Below are positions 1 to 6,267 of a DNA stretch of 12,192 nt, piece after piece; position 1 is the stretch's first letter, and each line of letters begins with the position of its first letter. A program made the translations under genes and the position numbers. A model generated the notes under the pieces. That model was given only the letters and a program-made list of their open reading frames with translations. It made no database searches and was not told the origin of the DNA. Source of the stretch: an uncultured Clostridium sp. (GTDB lineage: Bacteria; Bacillota; Clostridia; Clostridiales; Clostridiaceae); NCBI RefSeq assembly GCF_934754915.1, contig NZ_CAKVKB010000102.1:1-12192 (forward strand). The letters run 5' to 3'.

Positions 1-41
1 AATAATGAGAAATTCACCAAAAAATAGAGAAAAATTTAGTA

Positions 42-61
42 AGTGCCTCTAAAAAGGCGCT
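42..61. other. Hairpin in upstream non-coding DNA
   Basis: The arms AGTGCCT (42-48) and AGGCGCT (55-61) can form a 7-bp stem with one G-T pair and a 6-nt loop. Neither strand has a strong T-run directly after it; on the minus strand an AT-rich stretch with ATTTTTC follows about 10 nt later. It may be a weak terminator for an upstream gene or a relic of another element. Bases 1-149 hold no supportable gene. Confidence 0.3.
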
Positions 62-77
62 GTCGGAGGGGTAACTG

Positions 78-106
78 TTAATATATTTATTTAAAAGAGT
101 TATAAT
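78..106 (+). promoter_or_regulatory. Candidate promoter for the cas operon
   Basis: A consensus -10 TATAAT (101-106) lies 17 bp after TTAATA (78-83), which matches 4 of 6 positions of the -35 consensus. Transcription would start near 113 and run toward cas9, giving a leader of about 200 nt antisense to the whole tracrRNA gene. A nearer -10-like CATAAT (288-293) exists but has no recognisable -35. Which one drives cas9 cannot be settled from sequence. Confidence 0.4.
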
Positions 107-151
107 AAAGGAGTAAATAAATTCAGGTGTTAATAGTAAAAAAAGACAAAT

Positions 152-176
152 AAAAAATGCTACCGAAGTAGCATTT
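152..176 (-). terminator. Intrinsic terminator of tracrRNA
   Basis: Read on the minus strand, AAATGCTAC and GTAGCATTT form a 9-bp stem closed by a C(UUCG)G tetraloop, one of the most stable RNA loops. The stem runs into TTTTTT, then ATTTG and another T-rich stretch. On the plus strand the same hairpin is followed by GATACG with no T-run, so it should stop tracrRNA but not transcription toward cas9. Confidence 0.85.
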
Positions 177-228
177 GATACGTCATCTAAATGACAATCG
201 GGAAACCCGACATTTAAGCATAAGCTTT

Positions 229-266
229 ATTTTAACTCGTTGTGTTATTTTGAACTGTATCAAAAC
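229..266 (-). other. tracrRNA anti-repeat
   Basis: Bases 239-266 match the repeat's 3' 28 positions with mismatches only at 246, 258 and 261. After a 4-base bulge (235-238), ATTTTA (229-234) matches the repeat start GTTTTA except for a G-U pair at its first base. The match fixes the array's transcription direction as plus. Confidence 0.9.
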
Positions 267-285
267 TATTTGTTTCGACACTATT

Positions 286-314
286 AGCATAATCACTTTT
301 TAGGAGGATGTCAA
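286..314 (-). promoter_or_regulatory. tracrRNA promoter
   Basis: On the minus strand a perfect -35 TTGACA (314-309) is followed after 17 bp by TATGCT (291-286), a 4-of-6 match to the -10. The predicted start is near 279, about 13 nt before the anti-repeat. The -35 lies between the cas9 Shine-Dalgarno sequence and its start codon, and the promoter spacer contains that Shine-Dalgarno sequence. Confidence 0.7.
302..307 (+). promoter_or_regulatory. cas9 ribosome binding site
   Basis: AGGAGG ends 10 nt before the ATG at 318 and fixes that start. An ATG at 308 is out of frame with cas9. The site lies within the divergent tracrRNA promoter. Confidence 0.8.
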
Positions 315-317
315 GGT

Positions 318-3300
318 ATGAGCCAAAATATTGTGGATTATTGTATTGGACTAGATTTAGGAACAGGGTCTGTAGGATGGGCCGTTGTAGACATGAATCA
401 TAGACTTATGAAAAGAAATGGGAAACATCTATGGGGATCTAGATTATTTAATAATGCAGAAACAGCAGCTAATAGAAGAGCTAGTAGATCAACTCGTAGA
501 AGATACAATAAGAGAAGAGAAAGAATTAGATTATTAAGAGCTATTTTGCAAGATATGGTTTTAGAGAATGATCCAACTTTCTTTATTAGACTAGAGCACA
601 CTTCTTTTTTAGATGAAGAAGATAAAGCTAATTATTTGGGAGCAGATTATAAGGATAATTATAACTTGTTTATTGATGAAGATTTTAATGATTATACTTA
701 TTATCATAAGTATCCTACTATTTATCACTTAAGAAAGGCATTGTGTGAATCAACTGAAAAAGCTGATCCAAGACTTATTTATTTAGCATTGCACCATATC
801 GTGAAATATAGAGGAAACTTCTTATATGAAGGTCAGAAATTTAATATGGATGCATCAAATATTGAAGATAAGTTGTCAGATGTATTTACACAATTTGCAG
901 ATTTCAACAATATTCCTTATGAGGACGATGAAAAGAAGAATCTAGCAATATTAGAAATATTAAAGAAGCCATTATCAAAGAAAGCAAAGGTTGATGAAGT
1001 TATGGCTTTAATTGCACCAGAGAAAGATTATAAGAGTGCATTTAAAGAATTAGTGACTGGTATAGCTGGAAACAAAATGAATGTTACTAAGATGATTCTA
1101 TGTGAATCTATTAAGCAAGGGGATTCTGAAATTAAACTTAAGTTTTCTGATTCAAATTATGATGATCAGTTTAGTGAAGTTGAAAATGATTTAGGGGAAT
1201 ATGTAGAGTTTATTGATTCTTTGCATAATATCTATAGCTGGGTTGAGTTACAGACAATTATGGGAGCAACACATACTGATAATGCGTCAATTTCTGAAGC
1301 AATGGTGAGTCGTTATAACAAGCATCATGATGATTTAAAATTATTAAAAGATTGTATTAAGAATAATGTTCCTAAGAAATATTTTGATATGTTCAGAAAT
1401 GATAATGAGAAATTGAAGGGATATTATAATTATATTAATCACCCATCTAAAGCGCCTGTAGATGAATTTTATAAGTATGTAAAGAAGTGCATTGAAAAGG
1501 TTGATACACCAGAAGCAAAACAGATTTTGCATGATATTGAACTAGAAAATTTCTTATTAAAACAGAATTCACGTACTAATGGATCTGTACCTTATCAGAT
1601 GCAGCTTGATGAAATGATTAAGATTATAGATAATCAGGCAAAATACTATCCAGTATTAAAGGAAAAAAGAGAACAACTATTATCTATTTTAACATTTAGA
1701 ATTCCTTACTACTTTGGTCCACTAAATGAAAATAGTGAGTTCTCATGGATTAAACGTTTAGAAGGTAAAGAAAACCAAAGAATACTACCTTGGAACTATC
1801 AGGATATTGTAGATGTAGATGCAACTGCAGAAGAGTTCATTAAGCGTATGACTAACTATTGTACATATTTCCCTGATGAACAGGTATTGCCTAAGAATTC
1901 ACTTATAGTATCTAAATATGAAGTATACAATGAATTAAATAAGATTAGAGTTGATGATAAGCTTTTAGAAGTAGATGTTAAGAATGATATTTATAATGAA
2001 CTTTTCATGAAGAACAAGACAGTTACTGAAAAGAAATTAAAGAACTGGTTAGTGAATAATCAATGTTGTAGTAAAGATGCAGAAATTAAAGGTTTCCAGA
2101 AAGAAAATCAATTCTCAACTTCATTAACTCCATGGATTGATTTCACAAACATCTTTGGCAAGATTGATCAGTCTAACTTTAATCTTATCGAAAATATCAT
2201 CTATGATTTGACTGTATTTGAAGATAAGAAAATTATGAAGCGTAGATTAAAGAAAAAATACGCATTACCGGATGACAAGATTAAACAGATTTTAAAATTA
2301 AAGTATAAAGAGTGGTCAAGATTATCAAAGAAACTACTTGATGGTATTGTTGCTGATAATAAATTTGGTAGCAGTGTCACAGTATTAGATGTTTTAGAAA
2401 TGTCTCGTTTAAACTTGATGGAAATCATTAATGATAGAGATTTAGGATATGCACAGATGATTGAAGCTGCTGCTTCTTGCCCTGAAGATGGTAAATTTAC
2501 TTATGATGAAGTAGAAAGACTAGCAGGATCACCAGCACTAAAGAGAGGTATATGGCAGTCTTTACAAATTGTAGAAGAAATTACTAAAGTAATGAAATGT
2601 AGACCTAAGTATATCTATATCGAATTTGAAAGATCTGAAGAAGCTAAAGAAAGAACAGAATCTAAGATTAAGAAACTAGAAAATGTGTATAAAGACTTAG
2701 ATGAACAAACAAAAGTTGAATACAAGACTGTGTTAGAAGAATTAAAAGGTTTTGATAACACAAAGAAGATTTCTTCTGATAGTTTATTCTTATATTTCAC
2801 TCAGTTAGGTAAATGTATGTATTCTGGTAAAAAACTAGATATTGATTCATTAGACAAGTATCAGATTGATCATATTGTGCCTCAGTCTCTTGTTAAGGAT
2901 GATAGTTTTGATAACAGAGTTCTTGTAATACCTGAAGAAAATCAGAGAAAACTAGATGATTTAGTTGTTCCTTCTGATGTTCGTGTGAAAATGATTGGAT
3001 TCTGGAAATTGTTATTTGATCATGAATTGATTAGTCCCAAGAAATTCTATTCTTTAATCAAAACTGAATATACAGAAAGAGATGAAGAAAGATTTATTAA
3101 TAGACAGTTAGTAGAAACAAGACAGATTACAAAGAATGTAACTCAAATCATTGAAGATCACTATTCTACAACTAAAGTTGCAGCTATTCGTGCAAACTTA
3201 TCTCATGAATTTAGAGTAAAGAATCATATTTATAAGAACAGAGATATTAATGATTATCATCATGCACATGATGCTTATATTGTGGCATTGATTGGTGGAT

Positions 3301-4319
3301 TTATGCGTGATAGATATCCTAATATGCATGATTCTAAAGCTGTTTATTCTGAATACATGAAGATGTTTAGAAAGAATAAGAACGATCAAAAGAGATGGAA
3401 AGACGGCTTTGTGATTAATAGTATGAACTATCCATATAAAGTTGATGGTGAGCTTATTTGGAATCCAGATATTATTAATGAAATCAAGAAATGTTTCTAT
3501 TATAAAGATTGTTATTGTACAACTAAATTAGATCAGAAGAGTGGACAGATGTTTAATTTGACTGTTCTTTCTAATGATAAAAATTCTTCTAATGGTGTAA
3601 CAAAAGCAGTTGTACCAGTTAATAAGAACCGTAGTGATGTTCACAAATATGGTGGATTTAGTGGATTGCAATATATTATTGTTGCAATAGAAGGAAAGAA
3701 AAAAAGAGGAAAGAAAACTGAATTAGTTAAGAAAATATCAGGTGTTCCTTTACATTTAAAAGCAGCTTCTATTGATGAAAAAATCAAGTATATAGAAGAA
3801 AAAGAAAGTTTGAGTGATGTGAGAATTATTAAAGATAATATTCCGGTTAACCAAATGATTGAAATGGATGGTGGAGAATATTTATTAACATCACCAACAG
3901 AATATGTAAATGGTAGACAACTTGTTTTAAACGAAAAGCAGTGTGCATTAATTGCGGATATATATAATGCAATTTTCAAAGAAGATTATGATGCACTAGA
4001 TGATATTTTGATGATTCAATTATATATTGAACTAACAAATAAAATGAAAACATTATATCCTGCATATCAAGGTATTGCAGAAAAATTTGAAAGCATGAAT
4101 GAGGATTATGTCGCTGTTTCTAAAGAAGAAAAGGCAAATATCATAAAGCAAATGTTGATTATTATGCATAGAGGGCCTAGAAATGGAAAAATTCAATATG
4201 CTGATTTTAATATAGGAGATAGAATTGGAAGAAAAAGTAAAGTGAGTTTGGATTTGGAAAAAGTAATATTCGTCTCTCAGTCACCAACAGGAATATACAC
4301 TAAAAAATACAAATTATGA
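318..4319 (+). CDS. cas9: CRISPR-associated endonuclease Cas9 (type II-A)
   Basis: This is the RNA-guided double-strand DNA endonuclease of the system, 1333 residues and close in size to the S. pyogenes enzyme. Visible parts in order are: RuvC-I with GLDLGTGSVGWA (catalytic D13); an arginine-rich bridge helix (about 51-75); a large recognition lobe (about 76-725); RuvC-II with YIEFERSEE (E769); the HNH nuclease with DHIVPQS (D851, catalytic H852) and N875 matching SpCas9 N863; RuvC-III with HHAHDAY (H982, D985); and a PAM-interacting C-terminus ending in SQSPTGIYTKKYKL. All catalytic residues are present and the frame is unbroken, so both nucleases should be active. The stop overlaps the cas1 start (ATGA). 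In an ungapped alignment from memory, R1302 matches SpCas9 R1333 but G1304 replaces R1335, so the PAM probably differs from NGG. The sequence resembles Catenibacterium Cas9 as I recall it; no search was run. Confidence 0.98.
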   Translation: MSQNIVDYCIGLDLGTGSVGWAVVDMNHRLMKRNGKHLWGSRLFNNAETAANRRASRSTRRRYNKRRERIRLLRAILQDMVLENDPTFFIRLEHTSFLDEEDKANYLGADYKDNYNLFIDEDFNDYTYYHKYPTIYHLRKALCESTEKADPRLIYLALHHIVKYRGNFLYEGQKFNMDASNIEDKLSDVFTQFADFNNIPYEDDEKKNLAILEILKKPLSKKAKVDEVMALIAPEKDYKSAFKELVTGIAGNKMNVTKMILCESIKQGDSEIKLKFSDSNYDDQFSEVENDLGEYVEFIDSLHNIYSWVELQTIMGATHTDNASISEAMVSRYNKHHDDLKLLKDCIKNNVPKKYFDMFRNDNEKLKGYYNYINHPSKAPVDEFYKYVKKCIEKVDTPEAKQILHDIELENFLLKQNSRTNGSVPYQMQLDEMIKIIDNQAKYYPVLKEKREQLLSILTFRIPYYFGPLNENSEFSWIKRLEGKENQRILPWNYQDIVDVDATAEEFIKRMTNYCTYFPDEQVLPKNSLIVSKYEVYNELNKIRVDDKLLEVDVKNDIYNELFMKNKTVTEKKLKNWLVNNQCCSKDAEIKGFQKENQFSTSLTPWIDFTNIFGKIDQSNFNLIENIIYDLTVFEDKKIMKRRLKKKYALPDDKIKQILKLKYKEWSRLSKKLLDGIVADNKFGSSVTVLDVLEMSRLNLMEIINDRDLGYAQMIEAAASCPEDGKFTYDEVERLAGSPALKRGIWQSLQIVEEITKVMKCRPKYIYIEFERSEEAKERTESKIKKLENVYKDLDEQTKVEYKTVLEELKGFDNTKKISSDSLFLYFTQLGKCMYSGKKLDIDSLDKYQIDHIVPQSLVKDDSFDNRVLVIPEENQRKLDDLVVPSDVRVKMIGFWKLLFDHELISPKKFYSLIKTEYTERDEERFINRQLVETRQITKNVTQIIEDHYSTTKVAAIRANLSHEFRVKNHIYKNRDINDYHHAHDAYIVALIGGFMRDRYPNMHDSKAVYSEYMKMFRKNKNDQKRWKDGFVINSMNYPYKVDGELIWNPDIINEIKKCFYYKDCYCTTKLDQKSGQMFNLTVLSNDKNSSNGVTKAVVPVNKNRSDVHKYGGFSGLQYIIVAIEGKKKRGKKTELVKKISGVPLHLKAASIDEKIKYIEEKESLSDVRIIKDNIPVNQMIEMDGGEYLLTSPTEYVNGRQLVLNEKQCALIADIYNAIFKEDYDALDDILMIQLYIELTNKMKTLYPAYQGIAEKFESMNEDYVAVSKEEKANIIKQMLIIMHRGPRNGKIQYADFNIGDRIGRKSKVSLDLEKVIFVSQSPTGIYTKKYKL

Positions 4320-5188
4320 GTTGGCGAACAGTAGTTATAGACAGCAGAGCTAAACTTACTTATAAGAATGGATATTTAATAGTAAGAAGCGATGAAGTAC
4401 ATATGATTCACTTATCTGAAATAAATATACTTATTATAAGTAGTACTGCTGTTGCCATTACTTCCTACTTAGTAAACGAGTTACTAAGTAGGAAGATTAA
4501 AATTGTATTTTGTGATGAAAAAAGAAATCCTGTAGGTGAAGTAATGTCATATTATGGGTGTCATAATTCTAGTAAAAGAGTACGCCAACAAATAAACTGG
4601 GATTATGATTATGCTAAAGAGGTTTGGACTGCAATAATCAAAGAAAAGATTAAGAACCAAGCTAAACTATTAGAGAACTACGATGAAGATGGATCAAAGA
4701 AACTATATAAGTATGTTGATCAGATCAGATTATTTGATTCGACTAATAGAGAAGGGCATGCAGCTAAAGTGTATTTTGATGACTTGTTTGGCGTGGATTT
4801 CACAAGAACATCAAAGAGTGATATCAATGCATCTTTGAATTATGGATATTCAATTTTGTTATCACAATTTAATAAAGAACTTGTGTTAAATGGTTATTTA
4901 ACACAGCTAGGAATAAAACATTGTAATGAGTTTAATCCATTTAATTTATCATCGGACTTAATGGAACCATTTAGACCATTAGTAGATAAAATAGTCAGAG
5001 AAAACTGTGATGAGATATTTGATGGTTCTATGAGGCTTAAATTAGTAGATGTGTTAAATCATAAAGTTAGAATAAAGAATAGTAATCAGTATGTTTCTAA
5101 TGCGATATCTATATATGTGAAAAGTGTGATTAAGGCAATTGAAAAGAAAGATATCAGCTATCTAGAGTTTTTTGAATATGAGTTATAG
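4316..5188 (+). CDS. cas1: CRISPR integrase Cas1 (type II-A)
   Basis: Cas1 is the metal-dependent integrase which, with Cas2, inserts new spacers at the leader-repeat junction. The protein has 290 residues, the usual length for type II-A Cas1. It begins with MSWRTVVIDSRAKLTYKNGY, the typical N-terminal beta domain. The helical C-terminal domain has NREGHAAKVYF (metal-binding E146), GIKHCNEFNPFN (H202) and SDLMEPFRPLVDKIV (E217), the expected three metal ligands. The ATG overlaps the cas9 stop by 4 bp (ATGA) without a strong ribosome binding site of its own, which points to translational coupling. The gene ends inside the start of cas2. A perfect 15-bp inverted repeat lies within the coding sequence at 4461-4495. 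Confidence 0.97.
   Translation: MSWRTVVIDSRAKLTYKNGYLIVRSDEVHMIHLSEINILIISSTAVAITSYLVNELLSRKIKIVFCDEKRNPVGEVMSYYGCHNSSKRVRQQINWDYDYAKEVWTAIIKEKIKNQAKLLENYDEDGSKKLYKYVDQIRLFDSTNREGHAAKVYFDDLFGVDFTRTSKSDINASLNYGYSILLSQFNKELVLNGYLTQLGIKHCNEFNPFNLSSDLMEPFRPLVDKIVRENCDEIFDGSMRLKLVDVLNHKVRIKNSNQYVSNAISIYVKSVIKAIEKKDISYLEFFEYEL
4461..4495. repeat. Perfect 15-bp inverted repeat inside cas1
   Basis: The arms CTTCCTACTTAGTAA (4461-4475) and TTACTAAGTAGGAAG (4481-4495) are exact reverse complements around the 5-nt loop ACGAG. They encode residues around TSYLVNELLSRK of Cas1 (about 49-60). No T-run follows (ATTAAAATTG), so it is not a typical terminator. The mRNA would form a stable hairpin about 145 nt into cas1. 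Confidence 0.9.
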
Positions 5189-5498
5189 ATATATGAGGAT
5201 TATTGTATTTTTTGATTTGCCTACACTTACATATAAAGATCAGAAAGAATATAGATTGTTTAGAAAACTGCTTATTAATGATGGATTTGTGATGATGCAG
5301 GAGAGTGTTTATTGTAAATTGGCTTTGAATAATTCTATTGTGAAAGCACAGGTAAAAAGAATTAGAGATAATAAACCTAGTGCTGGAGATGTAGAAGTTC
5401 TAATTATTACAGAAAAACAATTCGCTTCAATAGAATATATTTGTGGTAATAAACAGACTCTTAAAGAGGATAGTGAAGAAAGGCTGATAGTCCTATGA
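5178..5498 (+). CDS. cas2: CRISPR adaptation protein Cas2 (type II-A)
   Basis: Cas2 is the small dimeric ferredoxin-fold protein that bridges two Cas1 dimers in the spacer integration complex. The chosen ATG at 5178 gives 106 residues starting MSYRYMRIIVFFDLPT, the familiar start of type II-A Cas2, with the conserved aspartate in FFDLP. An in-frame TTG at 5172 would add two residues but matches the family less well. The start overlaps the cas1 end by 11 bp and no clear ribosome binding site precedes it, so translation is probably coupled to cas1. The stop overlaps the csn2 start (ATGA). Confidence 0.96.
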   Translation: MSYRYMRIIVFFDLPTLTYKDQKEYRLFRKLLINDGFVMMQESVYCKLALNNSIVKAQVKRIRDNKPSAGDVEVLIITEKQFASIEYICGNKQTLKEDSEERLIVL

Positions 5499-6199
5499 AA
5501 CTAAGAATTATGGGATTTGAAGAAATAGACTTTAATGATCAAGATAATACTATTTTGATTATTAAGAATCATAAGTTTTATGCTCACATTTTAAGCTTAT
5601 TGTCATCTATCCTATATGATAAGAATAAGAGTACAGAACTGTTGTTTATTGATGGAGAGAAGAATATTACTACTAATGTATTATTGATAACAGATCTTTA
5701 TAAAATAGATTTTAATGACAAGAGTCTGTTAAAAGAAATCTATGCACAAATAAGCAAAAGTATCATATCTGATGAAGATAAATGTATGAGATATCAAAAG
5801 TTAGTTGATGATCTTAGTGCCATGTTAGAAGATGAACTAGAAGATTACAATCTAGAGTTTGACTATAAAAATGACTTAACTATTGAAAACTATTTAAAGG
5901 CAGTGTCTTTAAAGATATCAAGAAAAGCAGAAGAAAAGCTTTATGATAGGCTAATGAATTATGTGGAGCTAGTCACTGAGTTGGTAAAGAAGCCAGTGCT
6001 AGTTCTATATAATTGTCTTGATTATTTAGATGATGAAGAATTAGTGGAATTGATTAAGTATAAGAATTATAAGCATCTTCATTTGTTGTTTATAGAGAAT
6101 AAAAGTAGGGAAGTTGATTTTATTACTTTCAGAAAATATATAATAGATGAAGATTTATGTGAAGATTATGATAAAATAGAAGAGGTTCAAAGTGACTAG
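5495..6199 (+). CDS. csn2: CRISPR adaptation protein Csn2 (type II-A, short form)
   Basis: Csn2 marks subtype II-A. It forms calcium-stabilised tetrameric rings that slide on double-stranded DNA ends, and it works with Cas1, Cas2 and Cas9 in spacer acquisition. The 234-residue length fits the short Csn2 group typified by S. pyogenes. The call rests on position (last cas gene, directly before the array), length and overall character: an N-terminal MKLRIMGFEEIDF strand region, an acidic helical middle (DDLSAMLEDELEDYN), and a C-terminal part with KPVLVLYNCLDYLDDEELVEL and HLHLLFIENK, matching the strand-helix pattern of the family. The start overlaps the cas2 stop by 4 bp. Csn2 diverges fast, so sequence alone would be weaker evidence than the context. 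Confidence 0.93.
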   Translation: MKLRIMGFEEIDFNDQDNTILIIKNHKFYAHILSLLSSILYDKNKSTELLFIDGEKNITTNVLLITDLYKIDFNDKSLLKEIYAQISKSIISDEDKCMRYQKLVDDLSAMLEDELEDYNLEFDYKNDLTIENYLKAVSLKISRKAEEKLYDRLMNYVELVTELVKKPVLVLYNCLDYLDDEELVELIKYKNYKHLHLLFIENKSREVDFITFRKYIIDEDLCEDYDKIEEVQSD

Positions 6200-6213
6200 G
6201 GAGTCGTTATCCT
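6186..6213 (+). promoter_or_regulatory. Weak candidate promoter for the CRISPR array
   Basis: TTCAAA (6186-6191) and TATCCT (6208-6213) each match 4 of 6 consensus positions with a 16-bp spacer, across the csn2 stop codon. The start would be near 6220, about 48 nt before the first repeat. The array might instead be read through from the cas operon, since no terminator is visible after csn2. Confidence 0.28.
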
Positions 6214-6267
6214 GAAAAGAATCCTAGCTTTAAATCGGAAAATACTATCTAATTTTTTGAATTTGAG
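6200..6267 (+). promoter_or_regulatory. CRISPR leader with leader-anchoring motif
   Basis: This is the 68-bp AT-rich stretch between csn2 and the first repeat. Its last seven bases, ATTTGAG (6261-6267), abut repeat 1. The same motif at this position is known in streptococcal type II-A leaders as the anchoring sequence that directs new spacers to the first repeat. It marks 6268 as the growing end of the array. Confidence 0.85.

Larger units (their letters stand above)
150..279 (-). ncRNA. tracrRNA
   Basis: This is the trans-activating RNA that pairs with crRNA repeats and is bound by Cas9. Plus-strand bases 239-266 match the 3' 28 bases of the CRISPR repeat at 25 positions, so the minus-strand transcript is the anti-repeat. 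It continues with GAGT and then TAAAAT. This gives a 6-bp lower stem with the repeat start GTTTTA, a bulge of 2 nt (GG) against 4 nt (GAGU), and a long upper stem, the geometry known from S. pyogenes. Downstream come a small AAGC/GCTT nexus-like hairpin, a TCGGG/CCCGA hairpin (198-210), a GTCAT/ATGAC hairpin (182-195) and a terminator. The 5' end (about 279) is inferred from the promoter and the 3' end (about 150) from the terminator, so both are approximate. Confidence 0.87.

Noticed and set aside
127..153. Tiny GTG frame after an AAGGAG in the upstream region
   Set aside because: It would encode only eight residues, with poor spacing to the AAGGAG, which itself lies at the predicted transcription start.
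398..3979. Several minus-strand open frames of 60-112 residues inside cas9
   Set aside because: They are shadows of the AT-rich cas9 coding sequence, with no ribosome binding sites and low-complexity products.
5172..5177. TTG start for cas2
   Set aside because: It adds only two residues before MSYRYMR, the usual type II-A Cas2 N-terminus, and has no better ribosome binding site than the ATG at 5178.
5969..6005. Imperfect inverted repeat in csn2 (CTAGTCACTG with CAGTGCTAG)
   Set aside because: Two short stems separated by a bulge and a loop of about 15 nt are within what chance gives in a coding region, unlike the perfect repeat in cas1.
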